A DNA stretch of 64,000 bases from Variovorax paradoxus (lineage in GTDB: Bacteria > Pseudomonadota > Gammaproteobacteria > Burkholderiales > Burkholderiaceae_C). The stretch lies in NCBI RefSeq assembly GCF_018614875.1, contig NZ_JAGGNW010000012.1:1-64000 (forward strand), read 5' to 3'. This document shows, piece after piece, positions 8,867 to 17,433 of the stretch (position 1 is the stretch's first letter; each line of letters starts with the position of its first letter). Both the position numbers and the translations under genes were made by a program. The notes beneath the pieces were generated by a model. That model had not been told where the DNA came from, did no database searches, and was given only the letters and a program-made list of their open reading frames with translations.

Positions 8867-10177
8867 CTAATCGTTCTGCGATGCCGACTTGTCTGCCATG
8901 GCCAGCACCCTGTCGATGCGGCGTCCCTCGAGCGCGGCGATCTCGAAATGCCAGCCCGCGCAGTCGATCACTTCGCCGGTCTTGGGCAAGTGGCCGGAGA
9001 CGGCCATCAGCAGGCCCGCCACGGTGTTGTAGCGCCCGCGCTCCTCCTCCGGCAGCTCGCGGATGCCGAGCCGCGCGCGCAGCTCCGACACCGGCATCAG
9101 CCCGTCGAGCTCCCACACGCCGTCGGGCCGCTCGCGCGCCCAGGCGTCGGTCAGGGTGCCGGGCTGCAGTTCGCCGGTGATGGCTTCGAGCATGTCGCGC
9201 GGCGTCATGAGGCCCTGCACCACGCCGTATTCGTCGACCACGAACACCAGCCGGCCACCGCGTTCGCGGAACTGCTCGAGCAGCTCCATGCCGGTGAGCG
9301 TCTCGGGCACGAACACGGCCGGCGCGGCCTCTTGGCCGAGCACGCCGTCATGGCCGGTGCCGAGCCGCAGCAGGTGCGCCACGCTGATCACACCGACCAC
9401 GTCGTCGAGCGAATTGCGGCACACCGGGTACCAGGAATGCACGATGTTGAGCGCACCCGCGTCCGCCACTTTCTGCAGCGCCTCGGCCACGGCGTCCGAG
9501 GCGTCGAGCCATTCGATGTCGGCGCGCGGGATCATCAGCGACGACAGCCGGCGGTCGTCCAGGTGGAACACGTTGCGCACCATCTGGTGCTCGTGCTGCT
9601 CGATCACGCCGGCGTCCACGCCCTCTTCCAGGCTGGCCGAGATTTCTTCCTCGGTCATGGAGCGCGCGGCGTTGGCGTCGATGCGCAACAGCTTCAGCAT
9701 GGCGGCCGTGGCGCTCGCGAGCAGCCACACGAACGGCATGGCGCCCTTGGCGAGCCCGCGCATCGGGCGCGACACCCAACGCGCCACCGGCTCGGGATAA
9801 AGCTGGCCGATCCGCTTGGGCACCAGCTCGCCGAAAATGATGGTGAAGAAGGTGATGCAGGTCACCACCACGGCGGTGGAAGCCACGCTGGCCGTGCCGT
9901 GGCCCAGCCCCAAGTTTTCCATCCAGACCGCGAGCGGCTCCGCAAAGGCGGCCTCGCCCACGATGCCGCTGAGCATGCCGATCGACGTGATGCCGATCTG
10001 AACGGTCGACAGGAAATGGGTGGGCTCCTCCATCAGCCGGAGCGCGGCTTCCGCGCCGGTGTCTCCCGTCTCGGCCAGCGCTGCCAGGCGCGCGCGCCGG
10101 CTGGTTGAAAGGGCCATTTCAGACATTGCAAACAACGCATTGAGCGTGGTCAGCATGGCCAGCAGGAGAACATCCAT
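8867..10177 (-). CDS. CorC/HlyC (CNNM-type) membrane protein with CBS domains
   Basis: A 436-residue protein with three parts. An N-terminal DUF21/CNNM membrane domain (about residues 1-180, four hydrophobic segments; FAMSEMALSTSRRARL and IIFGELVPKRIG are characteristic) is followed by a pair of CBS domains (about 200-330) and a C-terminal CorC/HlyC domain (about 345-425). Related proteins are linked to Mg2+/Co2+ export or tolerance; the older hemolysin name is not a functional assignment. The ATG at 10177 fits the usual short N terminus, and an upstream in-frame extension of 34 residues is Arg/Pro-rich and unlikely. Its start lies 23 nt from the divergent apaH start. Confidence 0.9.
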   Translation of the reverse strand: MDVLLLAMLTTLNALFAMSEMALSTSRRARLAALAETGDTGAEAALRLMEEPTHFLSTVQIGITSIGMLSGIVGEAAFAEPLAVWMENLGLGHGTASVASTAVVVTCITFFTIIFGELVPKRIGQLYPEPVARWVSRPMRGLAKGAMPFVWLLASATAAMLKLLRIDANAARSMTEEEISASLEEGVDAGVIEQHEHQMVRNVFHLDDRRLSSLMIPRADIEWLDASDAVAEALQKVADAGALNIVHSWYPVCRNSLDDVVGVISVAHLLRLGTGHDGVLGQEAAPAVFVPETLTGMELLEQFRERGGRLVFVVDEYGVVQGLMTPRDMLEAITGELQPGTLTDAWARERPDGVWELDGLMPVSELRARLGIRELPEEERGRYNTVAGLLMAVSGHLPKTGEVIDCAGWHFEIAALEGRRIDRVLAMADKSASQND

Positions 10178-10200
10178 GAACGGGGGGTGAAAATGAGGAC

Positions 10201-11064
10201 ATGGCACTTTACTTGATCGGAGATATCCAGGGCTGCGACGCCGCCCTCCAGCGGCTGCTCGACAAGATCGGTTTTTCACCCAGCCGCGACACCGTCGTGC
10301 TGCTGGGCGACCTGGTCAACAGGGGCCCCGATTCGGCCGCCGTGCTGCGGCGCGTGCACGGCTACGGCGCCTCGGCGCTGAGCCTGCTCGGCAACCACGA
10401 CCTGCATCTGCTGGGCGTGGCGCACGGCGCGCGCAAGCCCGGCCGCAAGGACACGCTGGCCGGCCTGCTGGAAGCGCCCGACAGCGAAGCCATGCTCGAA
10501 TGGGTGCGCCAGCAGCACATGGCGCTGCACATGCAGATCGGCCAGGGCGAAAAGGCAGGCGACCTGCTCATGGTGCATGCCGGCGTGCTGCCGCAGTGGA
10601 CGGTCGGCGACACGCTCGCGCTGGCGGCGGAGGTCGAATCGGTGCTGCGCGGCCCGGCGCTGGGCGAATTCCTGCTCGGCATGTACGGCAACGAGCCCGC
10701 GCAGTGGAGCGACACGCTCACCGGCGGCACGCGGCTGCGCGCCATCGTGAACGCGCTCACGCGGCTGCGCTTCTGCACCGCCCAGGGCGTGATGGAGTTC
10801 GAGAGCAAGGACGGCATGCTGCCCGGCCCCGAAGGCTTCATGCCCTGGTTCGACGTGCCCGACCGCAGGACCGCCAACGCCACCGTTGCCTTCGGCCACT
10901 GGTCCACGCTGGGCTGGCTCTCGCGGCCCGACCTGCTCTCCACCGACACCGGCTGCGTCTGGGGCGGCTGCCTCAGCGCGGTGCGTATCGGGGCCACGCT
11001 GGATGAGCGCGAGCTGATCCAGGTGAAGTGCGAGCAGGCGCAGAAGCCCGGCCAGCAGGCCTGA
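10201..11064 (+). CDS. apaH: symmetrical bis(5'-nucleosyl)-tetraphosphatase
   Basis: A 287-residue metallophosphatase that splits Ap4A into two ADP. The calcineurin-like motifs are in order: GDIQGCD (residues 7-13), GDLVNRGPDS (about 38-47), GNHDLHLL (about 66-73). FGHWSTLGW near residue 225 carries a further metal-binding histidine. Length and motifs match ApaH closely. The start ATG follows a short purine-rich stretch. It clears alarmone-like dinucleotides formed by aminoacyl-tRNA synthetases. Here it is divergent from a CorC-type gene, unlike the ksgA-apaH arrangement of enterics. Confidence 0.95.
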   Translation: MALYLIGDIQGCDAALQRLLDKIGFSPSRDTVVLLGDLVNRGPDSAAVLRRVHGYGASALSLLGNHDLHLLGVAHGARKPGRKDTLAGLLEAPDSEAMLEWVRQQHMALHMQIGQGEKAGDLLMVHAGVLPQWTVGDTLALAAEVESVLRGPALGEFLLGMYGNEPAQWSDTLTGGTRLRAIVNALTRLRFCTAQGVMEFESKDGMLPGPEGFMPWFDVPDRRTANATVAFGHWSTLGWLSRPDLLSTDTGCVWGGCLSAVRIGATLDERELIQVKCEQAQKPGQQA

Positions 11065-11070
11065 CCGGCC

Positions 11071-11787
11071 TCAGGCGCGCGGCAGCCGGAAGCGGTCGAG
11101 CGCCATGCGCTGTGTGCCCTGCGCATCGAAGTTCTCGGGCGCGAGCCAGCGCTCGAAGGCCGTGCGCAATATCGGCCACTCGCCGTCGGTGATCGAGAAC
11201 CACGCGGTGTCGCGGCTGCGGCCCTTGTAGACAATCGCCTGCCGGAAGACGCCTTCGAACCGGAACCCCAGTCGCGCGGCCGCGCGCTTCGACGGCTCGT
11301 TGAAGTTGTCGCACTTCCATTCGTAGCGCCGATAGCCGAGTTCGTCGAAGGCCAGCTTCATCAGCAGGTACTGGGCTTCGGTCGACATCGGCGTGTGCTT
11401 CAGTAGCGGCGAAAAGTTGACGCTGCCGACTTCGATGGCGCCGTTCGCGGGATCGATGCGCATCAGTGCGAGCGTGCCGACGGCGCGTTTGCCTTGGCTG
11501 TCGATCACCGCGAAGTGCATCGGATCGGCGCTCTGCGCTGCGCGTTCGACGTGGGCGCGGATGCCCGCCAGGTCGCTGGGCCGCTCGACACCCAGGTAGG
11601 TCCAGTCGCGCCCGTCGGGCGCCTGCGCATAAGCGGCATGAAGCTCGTCGGCGTGCCTGGCTGCATCGAGCGGTTCGAGCACACAGTACCGGCCTTCGAT
11701 GGGGCGGCGCGGCGGCAGGGAACGGGGGGTCCATTCGGGCACCAGCGGTCCGATGGATTGGCCGTATTCGTTGTGGCGAGCTGACAT
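11071..11787 (-). CDS. GNAT acetyltransferase, RimJ/RimL type
   Basis: A 238-residue protein of the RimJ/RimL-like GNAT branch. Early residues (IEGRYCVLEPLDAARHADEL) and the NFSPLLKHTPMSTEAQYLLM and ECDNFNEPSKRAAARLGF-like segments (YEWKCDNFNEPSKRAAARLG) are typical of the Acetyltransf_3 domain. It may acetylate a protein N terminus or a small molecule; the substrate is unknown. The ATG at 11787 is chosen because the domain starts soon after it. The gene ends 6 nt from the converging apaH stop and is divergent from the MocR gene at 11903. Confidence 0.88.
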   Translation of the reverse strand: MSARHNEYGQSIGPLVPEWTPRSLPPRRPIEGRYCVLEPLDAARHADELHAAYAQAPDGRDWTYLGVERPSDLAGIRAHVERAAQSADPMHFAVIDSQGKRAVGTLALMRIDPANGAIEVGSVNFSPLLKHTPMSTEAQYLLMKLAFDELGYRRYEWKCDNFNEPSKRAAARLGFRFEGVFRQAIVYKGRSRDTAWFSITDGEWPILRTAFERWLAPENFDAQGTQRMALDRFRLPRA

Positions 11788-11842
11788 GGGGAGGCTTTCA
11801 GGAACAATGAAGCGGCAGTGCCGGAGAACGATAAAGTACGCC

Positions 11843-11872
11843 CGGCGTGGCGCTACAGGAAGTACCACGCCG
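11843..11872. promoter_or_regulatory. inverted repeat, possible MocR operator
   Basis: A perfect 8-bp inverted repeat, CGGCGTGG (11843-11850) and CCACGCCG (11865-11872), lies in the 115-nt divergent region between the GNAT gene and the MocR gene, 30 nt before the MocR ATG. Its position suits an operator used by MocR for autoregulation. It could equally be an RNA hairpin in the MocR leader. Confidence 0.35.
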
Positions 11873-11902
11873 TATTCATTTCACGGTGCCACGTTTCCGC
11901 TC

Positions 11903-13384
11903 ATGAGCAACCCACCCCACCTTGCCGCCGCGGCCCTGTTCGAGTCCCCTCTGGTCAGGGATCGCGAGGCCGGCCCGATGCAGCGCCAGCTGCACGAGCG
12001 CCTGAAGCGCGCCATCCTCGACGGCGGCCTGGCGCCGGGCAGCCGGCTGCCCGGTTCGCGCGCGCTGGCCGAGGCACTCTCGATTTCCCGCAATACCGTC
12101 ACCGCGGCCTACGAGCATCTTGCGGCCGAAGGCTACCTGCAGCCCGATCGGCAGGGCACGCGCGTGACAGAGCTGGCACCGCCCGCGAAGGCCTTGCGCG
12201 CCGCCAGATCCGGTGTCGCGCCGGCCACAGCGCAGCGGCTCGCGCAGATCCAGCCTGGCACGCCACGCGCCGAGATGGATGCTGCCTTGAGGCCAGGCAT
12301 GCCCGCGCTCTCGCACTTCCCCGCGGCCGCATGGCGGCGCGCGATCGACCGCGCGATTCGCGGCGCCAGCCCCGCCACGCTCGGCTACGGCGATCCGCTG
12401 GGCGAACCGCCGCTGCGCGCGGCCATTGCGCGGCATCTGGCCATTGCGCGCGGCGTGCGCTGCGAGCCGCACCAGGTCGTGATTGCCGAGGGCGCGCAGG
12501 AAGCCATTGCGCTCTGCGTGCGGCTGCTGTCGAACCCCGGCGACACCGGGTGGGTCGAAGACCCGGGCTACCGCGGCGCGAAGGCGGCCATGCACGCCGG
12601 CGACATGCGCATCGTGCCGATGCGGGTCGATGCCGAAGGCCTGAACGCGAGCGAGCGCGACTGGCAGAAGCACCCGCCCCGGCTGGTCTACACCACGCCT
12701 TCGCACCAGTACCCGGCCGGTGCGGTACTGAGCATCGCGCGCCGCCTGGCGCTGATCGCGCAGGCGCGCCGGCACGGCGCGTGGATCATCGAGGACGACT
12801 ACGACAGCGAGTTCCGCCACACCGGCGAACCCATCGGCGCGATGCAGGGGCTGGTGGCCGATGCGCCGGTGCTCTATGTGGGCACCTTCAGCAAGACGAT
12901 GTTTCCATCGCTGCGGCTGGGTTTCGTGGTGCTGCCCGCGCCGCTCATGGCCGCAGTGCAGAAGCCGCTCGAGGAAATGCTGCGCGGCGGGCACCGCCAC
13001 GAGCAGCTCGCGATGGCCGACTTCATCGAGAGCGGCCAGTTCAGCCGGCACCTGGGCCGCATGCGGCGGCTCTATCGCGAGCGGCAACAGGCGCTGCGGC
13101 TGGCGCTCGCACGGCACTTCAAGGTGCCCCACGAGATCGACGGCGGCTACTGCGGACTGCACCTCACGGTGCGGCTGCCTGCGCGCTTCGACGACCGCAA
13201 GATCGTGGCCGAGGCGCTGCGCCACCGGCTCGCACCCGCCGCGCTGTCGAACTTCGCGATCCGGCCGCGGCCCTCGGACAACGGGCTGGTGCTGGGCTAT
13301 GGCAACACATCGGCGGAGCTCTTCGAGCCGCTGGTCAAGCGCCTGTCGCAACTGGCGCGCGCCGCGGAGCGCGGCCGCGCGTGA
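11903..13384 (+). CDS. MocR family PLP-dependent transcriptional regulator
   Basis: A 493-residue MocR protein, distinct from the one at 134. The GntR-type winged helix spans about residues 25-95 (LPGSRALAEALSISRNTVTAAYEHL). The aminotransferase domain follows with EDDYDSEF and the PLP lysine K331 in GTFSKTMFPSLRLGF. The start at 11903 gives a conventional N terminus; the longer upstream frame is out of register with the domain. It is divergent from the GNAT acetyltransferase gene, a plausible target. It abuts the converging binding-protein gene with no gap at 13384/13385. Confidence 0.92.
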   Translation: MSNPPHLAAAALFESPLVRDREAGPMQRQLHERLKRAILDGGLAPGSRLPGSRALAEALSISRNTVTAAYEHLAAEGYLQPDRQGTRVTELAPPAKALRAARSGVAPATAQRLAQIQPGTPRAEMDAALRPGMPALSHFPAAAWRRAIDRAIRGASPATLGYGDPLGEPPLRAAIARHLAIARGVRCEPHQVVIAEGAQEAIALCVRLLSNPGDTGWVEDPGYRGAKAAMHAGDMRIVPMRVDAEGLNASERDWQKHPPRLVYTTPSHQYPAGAVLSIARRLALIAQARRHGAWIIEDDYDSEFRHTGEPIGAMQGLVADAPVLYVGTFSKTMFPSLRLGFVVLPAPLMAAVQKPLEEMLRGGHRHEQLAMADFIESGQFSRHLGRMRRLYRERQQALRLALARHFKVPHEIDGGYCGLHLTVRLPARFDDRKIVAEALRHRLAPAALSNFAIRPRPSDNGLVLGYGNTSAELFEPLVKRLSQLARAAERGRA

Positions 13385-14362
13385 TCAACTCTGCACCGGC
13401 ACACCAAAGCCCGTGTCGAAAGTGCTCTTCACATCGATCGGCTGCTTGATGAGCCCGACCTGCCGATAGAAATCCGCCGTGCCCTGCTGGTCGGCGATGA
13501 CCTGCCCGTCGATGGGCACCCACTTCTGCTGGCGGCGTTCGAACTGCAGCCTGGCGGCCTCGGGCGGAATGCCGATGATGCGCGCCAGCGCGGCCGAGTA
13601 GGCGTCGACGTTGCGGTACGACCAGAGCTGCGCCTTCACCACGCGCTGCAGAAAGTCCTGCAGCACCGGCCGCTTGGCGGCAATGGCGGCGTCGGTGGCC
13701 GCGAGGTAGCTGAGTCCTGGCAGCAACCCGCGCCCGCTGGCCAACACGCGCGCGTGGCGGCTCACCTCGGCCAGTGCCGTGTACGGCTCCCACGTGGCCC
13801 ACGCATCGACCGAGCCCTGCGTGAGCGCGAGCTTGGCGTCGGCCGGCGCGAGGAAGCGGATGTTCACCTCCTCGAGCTTCAGTCCGGCCGCGGTGATGGC
13901 CTTGAGCGTCACGTAGTGGCCGATGGAGCCGCGGTTGGTCGCGATGCTCCGGCCCTTGAGGTCGGCGGCGGTCTTGAGCGGCGAGTCGGGCCGCACCAGC
14001 ACTGCGGTGCCGTAGGAATCCGAACGGTTCGCGCCGATGGCCTTGACGCGCGCGCCGGCCGCGAGCGCGAAGATCAGCGGCGCATCGCCGATGGGGCCCG
14101 AATCGACCGCCGCGGCATTCAGCGCTTCGGCCAGCGGCGCGGCCGCGGGGAATTCGGACCACTGGATGTCATAGCCCAGGCCTTCGAGCCCGCCTGCCGC
14201 CTCCAGCAGCGCGCGCAGACCGCCCTTCTGGTCGCCGGCCTTGAGCAGCGGGCGGCCTTGCGCTCTTGCCTGCAGGGAAAAGGCTGGCAAGGCCACGGCG
14301 GTGGCGGCGGCAAGGCCGTGTGCGAGGAGCTGTCGGCGCGATCGGTTGGGGTGTGGATGCAT
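13385..14362 (-). CDS. ABC substrate-binding protein, SsuA-like (SBP1)
   Basis: A 325-residue periplasmic binding protein of the SsuA/TauA (NMT1/THI5-like) family. Residues 1-35 carry a twin-arginine signal (SRRQLLAHG) and an AxA cleavage site (ARA). The mature start GDQKGGLRALLEAAGGLEG and the IGDAPLIFALAAG and DAWATWEPY segments are typical of sulfonate-binding proteins. It is the last gene of a minus-strand operon that also holds ATPase, permease and monooxygenase genes, so an organosulfur ligand is likely. It resembles the binding protein at 22923 (shared GDQ-GGLRAL-EA start). Confidence 0.9.
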   Translation of the reverse strand: MHPHPNRSRRQLLAHGLAAATAVALPAFSLQARAQGRPLLKAGDQKGGLRALLEAAGGLEGLGYDIQWSEFPAAAPLAEALNAAAVDSGPIGDAPLIFALAAGARVKAIGANRSDSYGTAVLVRPDSPLKTAADLKGRSIATNRGSIGHYVTLKAITAAGLKLEEVNIRFLAPADAKLALTQGSVDAWATWEPYTALAEVSRHARVLASGRGLLPGLSYLAATDAAIAAKRPVLQDFLQRVVKAQLWSYRNVDAYSAALARIIGIPPEAARLQFERRQQKWVPIDGQVIADQQGTADFYRQVGLIKQPIDVKSTFDTGFGVPVQS

Positions 14363-14394
14363 GGGTTCTCCGTGTTCAGTCGAGTCAAAGAAAG

Positions 14395-15558
14395 TCAGTG
14401 GATGAAGCCGCCCTTGACGAAGCGCACCGGCTGCGCGTCCATGCGCGCAATCAGTGCGCCCAGGCCGTCGGCCGGCGGCGCGGCGCCCTGCCCCGTTGCG
14501 GCGGACGCGCGTTCGCTGCGGCACAGCAGGTCGTCGTCGGACCAGCCCGCCTTGCCGGGCTCGCCGCGCGCGCGCAGCCAGCCGTCGCGGTCGGCGATGA
14601 AATGCGTGCCGGCAAGACGGTCGGTGCCGGTGATCAGCGCCAGCGCCTCCCATGCGGCTGCTGAATCGGCCACGCAATCGGCGGCTGGCGCTTCAGAACC
14701 CGAAGGCGGCCGCAGCAGCACGGTCACGAGCCGCGGGTCTTCGGCTGGCGCTGCGCCGCCCGCCACGATCCGCACGCGCTGCCCGCGCCAGCTCGCGAGC
14801 AATCGCGGCGGGTGTGAACCGCAGCGCACCGCCATGTCGGGCAGGCCGATGGGTTGCGGCCAGCTGCCGAGCGCACGCAGGCTCTGGCCCGCGCCCTGCG
14901 CCTTCATGTAGTCGAGCAGCGCCCAGGCGTCGGCCTCGTCGAGCTTTCCAGCGAATCTGGGCATGGTGGGCTCGCCGCCCTGCTGCGCGTCGCGCGTGCC
15001 GTGAAGAATGCGCCAAAGCAAATCCCCGTCGGCGCGCCGCCACAGCAATGGGCCGCTAAGGTCCGGCGGCCACACCGCCAGCGAGGCTGCGAGCGGGCCT
15101 TCGCCCTTGCCGTCCGCGCCGTGGCAGGCCACGCAGTTCTGTTGGTAGAGCACGCGGCCCTTGGCGATGGATGCAGCCGTGAAGCCGGTCGGCGATGACT
15201 GGAAGCTCGTGGGCGTCGCGGGCACCAGCACCACCTGCGGTTCGGGCCAGGGCGCTGCGATCAGCAGCATCGGCACCAGCGCAAGAAAGTAGAAGCGCGG
15301 GCGCCGCCAGAGCAGTGCGAGCATCAGCGCGAGCACCACCAAGGCCACGAACACCAGCGTCCAGGCGAGGCTGCGCGCCTGCCCCAGGTCGATCACCAGG
15401 TTCTCGCCCGACAGCCGGTGCGCCCATGGCCACGCCGGCTGGCCGTGGACATGCCGCGCGAGCCCGAGCGCATCGAGCACGCGCAGCAGCTGCAGCTGCC
15501 CGCCCTGCAGCAGGCCGATCAGCAGGTTGAGCCAATCGGCCTCGGGCGTGCTGTTCAT
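14395..15558 (-). CDS. membrane-anchored cytochrome c domain protein
   Basis: A 387-residue protein with two predicted membrane helices (about residues 65-84 and 88-102) followed by a class I cytochrome c domain. The heme-binding CVACH motif is at 142-146 and the likely distal ligand M199 lies in EPTMPRF. The C-terminal 160 residues have no motif I recognise. Topology suggests a periplasmic heme domain. It starts one base after the stop of the ABC ATPase gene and is followed by SBP1, so it is embedded in the transport operon. It may pass electrons from substrate oxidation to the respiratory chain; that is inference. Confidence 0.85.
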   Translation of the reverse strand: MNSTPEADWLNLLIGLLQGGQLQLLRVLDALGLARHVHGQPAWPWAHRLSGENLVIDLGQARSLAWTLVFVALVVLALMLALLWRRPRFYFLALVPMLLIAAPWPEPQVVLVPATPTSFQSSPTGFTAASIAKGRVLYQQNCVACHGADGKGEGPLAASLAVWPPDLSGPLLWRRADGDLLWRILHGTRDAQQGGEPTMPRFAGKLDEADAWALLDYMKAQGAGQSLRALGSWPQPIGLPDMAVRCGSHPPRLLASWRGQRVRIVAGGAAPAEDPRLVTVLLRPPSGSEAPAADCVADSAAAWEALALITGTDRLAGTHFIADRDGWLRARGEPGKAGWSDDDLLCRSERASAATGQGAAPPADGLGALIARMDAQPVRFVKGGFIH

Positions 15559-15559
15559 G

Positions 15560-16357
15560 TCACCAGGTGGCGTCGAGCCCCAGGTGCCGCAGCGCTTCGT
15601 GCCGCAGCTCTGCCAGCCGCGCATGGCCGCGATGCCGCGGATACGGCAGGTCGACCACGATCTCCGCCGCAATGCGCGCCGGCCGGTCGCTCAGCACGAT
15701 CACGCGGTTGGCGAGGAACAGCGCCTCCTCCACATCGTGCGTCACCAGCAGCGCCGAGAAGCCCGCGCGCTGCCACAGGTTGACCAGCTCGCTCTGCATC
15801 GCCATGCGCGTGAGCGAATCGAGCTTGCCGAGCGGCTCGTCGAGCACCAGCAGCTGCGGATCGTTGACCAGCGCGCGCGCCAGCGCCACGCGCTGCGCCA
15901 TGCCGCCCGAGAGCTGATGCGGAAAGGCCTTGGCAAAGTCGGTGAGACCCACGAGCTTGAGCGCCTCGTCCACCCGCCCGCGCTGCGCCTTGAGCACGCC
16001 GCGCGCCTGCAGGCCCAGCGCCACGTTGTCCCACACGCTGCGCCAGGGGTAGAGCGTCGGGTCCTGGAACACGACGATGCGCGACGGGTCGGGCCGCGTG
16101 ATGGGCGCATCGTCCTGCGCGATGCGGCCGGCCGTGGCGGGCTCGAGCCCGGCCACGAGGCGCAGCAACGTCGACTTGCCGCAGCCGCTCGGCCCCAGCA
16201 GCGCGACGAACTCGCCCGGCTTCACCGTGAGGTCGATGTCGTCGAGCACCTGCAGCGGCCCGGCGGGCACATCGAACCAGTGGCTCACGCCGTGGATATC
16301 GATGCGCGCGCCGGCTTGGCGTACGCCCGGTTCGGCAACGACGGTGGTGGCTACCAT
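15560..16357 (-). CDS. ABC transporter ATP-binding protein, SsuB/TauB-like
   Basis: A 265-residue nitrate/sulfonate/taurine-type ATPase. Walker A is GPSGCGKST (about residues 55-63), the signature is LSGGMAQR, Walker B runs into LLVLDEPLGKLD, and the H-loop is LVTHDVEEALFLANRV. The ATG at 16357 overlaps the end of the permease gene by 7 nt, which supports this start and indicates translational coupling. It energises import with the permease at 16351. It is the only complete ATPase for this family in the region, although four matching binding proteins are encoded nearby. Confidence 0.93.
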   Translation of the reverse strand: MVATTVVAEPGVRQAGARIDIHGVSHWFDVPAGPLQVLDDIDLTVKPGEFVALLGPSGCGKSTLLRLVAGLEPATAGRIAQDDAPITRPDPSRIVVFQDPTLYPWRSVWDNVALGLQARGVLKAQRGRVDEALKLVGLTDFAKAFPHQLSGGMAQRVALARALVNDPQLLVLDEPLGKLDSLTRMAMQSELVNLWQRAGFSALLVTHDVEEALFLANRVIVLSDRPARIAAEIVVDLPYPRHRGHARLAELRHEALRHLGLDATW

Positions 16358-17433
16358 TTGACGGTTCCTTTCTGCCACGACAGCACGCGGTCGCGCACCT
16401 TGAACAGCAGCGTGATCAGGCCCGAGCACAGCACGGCCATCACGATCAACGCGGCGTACATGTTCGAGTACGAGGCCCAGCCCTGCGCCCACGAAAGATA
16501 GAAGCCCAGCCCAGCCTTCACGCCCATCATCTCGGCGGTGACGAGCACCGAGAACGCCGCGCCCAGCCCCATGAAGAGGCCCACGAACACCTGCGGCAGG
16601 GCCGCCGGAATGGCCACGCGAAGCACCAGGAAGCGCTCGCTCGCGCCCATGGTGCGCGCCACGTCGTAGTAGTTCCGGTTGACGCCCGCCACGCCAGACC
16701 AGGTGAGCACCGCCACAGGAAAGCCGGTCGCCAGCGCAATCAGGAACACCGCGGCCGCATAGCTCGACGGAAAGAAGAAGAACGCCAGCGGCAGCAGCGC
16801 CGAAGCCGGCACCGGCCCGACGAAGCGCAGCACCGGATGCACCCAGTAGCCCGCAATGCGCGACCAGCCGATGGTCACGCCCGTGAGAAAGCCCGCGAGC
16901 GCGCCCAGCACGAAGCCATGGGCCAGCAATCGTGTCGAATGCAGCAGGCTTTCAACGAGGCGGCGCCAGTCGTCGATGTAGGTCTCGAACAGGCTCTGCG
17001 GCGGTGCGAAGAAAGGCGTGGGCAGCAGCGCGAGCTTGGCGGTCGCGATTTCCCAGATCGCGAACAGCAGGGGCAATGCGACGAGCCACGGGCCGGCCGG
17101 CCGCAGCGTGCGCGCAATGCGGCCGGCGCGCGGGCCGAGCAATGCGACGGCCAGCAGCAGTGCGCCCACCACGATGGAGGCGATGCCGAACTCGTCGGTG
17201 TAGGCCCAGTCGCTGAAGCCCACCGCCTTGTTCGGCCAGTAGATGGTGAGCAAGCCCAGTGCGAGCCATGCGACGGCGGCTGCGAAGCCGCTGCGCCATG
17301 CGGGGAGGGTCGCCGATGTGCGGGGCAGCGCCGGCTTGGAAGCCGCTGCGCGTGCGGAGGCCGCTGCCCCCACCCTGGCCCTCCCCCGGAAGGGGAGGGA
17401 ATCGAAGCCGAATGCGGGATCAGGCGTGCTCAT
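16351..17433 (-). CDS. ABC transporter permease, SsuC/TauC-like
   Basis: A 360-residue binding-protein-dependent permease. The C-terminal 230 residues match the SsuC/TauC type, with the cytoplasmic EAA-like loop around DVARTMGASERFLVLRVAIP. It is about 100 residues longer than usual: the N terminus adds a basic stretch and two extra hydrophobic segments (about 48-65 and 82-101). Residues about 11-22 are encoded by a palindromic repeat (17379-17399). The ATG at 17433 overlaps the stop of SBP2 in an ATGA, so this start is well supported despite the odd N terminus. Confidence 0.9.
   Translation of the reverse strand: MSTPDPAFGFDSLPFRGRARVGAAASARAAASKPALPRTSATLPAWRSGFAAAVAWLALGLLTIYWPNKAVGFSDWAYTDEFGIASIVVGALLLAVALLGPRAGRIARTLRPAGPWLVALPLLFAIWEIATAKLALLPTPFFAPPQSLFETYIDDWRRLVESLLHSTRLLAHGFVLGALAGFLTGVTIGWSRIAGYWVHPVLRFVGPVPASALLPLAFFFFPSSYAAAVFLIALATGFPVAVLTWSGVAGVNRNYYDVARTMGASERFLVLRVAIPAALPQVFVGLFMGLGAAFSVLVTAEMMGVKAGLGFYLSWAQGWASYSNMYAALIVMAVLCSGLITLLFKVRDRVLSWQKGTVKW
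17379..17399. repeat. GC hairpin repeat within permease gene
   Basis: A perfect 8-bp inverted repeat (CCCTCCCC at 17379-17386, GGGGAGGG at 17392-17399, loop CGGAA) sits inside the first 20 codons of the permease gene. A close relative in the other orientation is at 19304-19328. This pyrimidine/purine palindrome type is usually intergenic; here it adds codons for SLPFRGRARVG to the protein. Confidence 0.7.
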
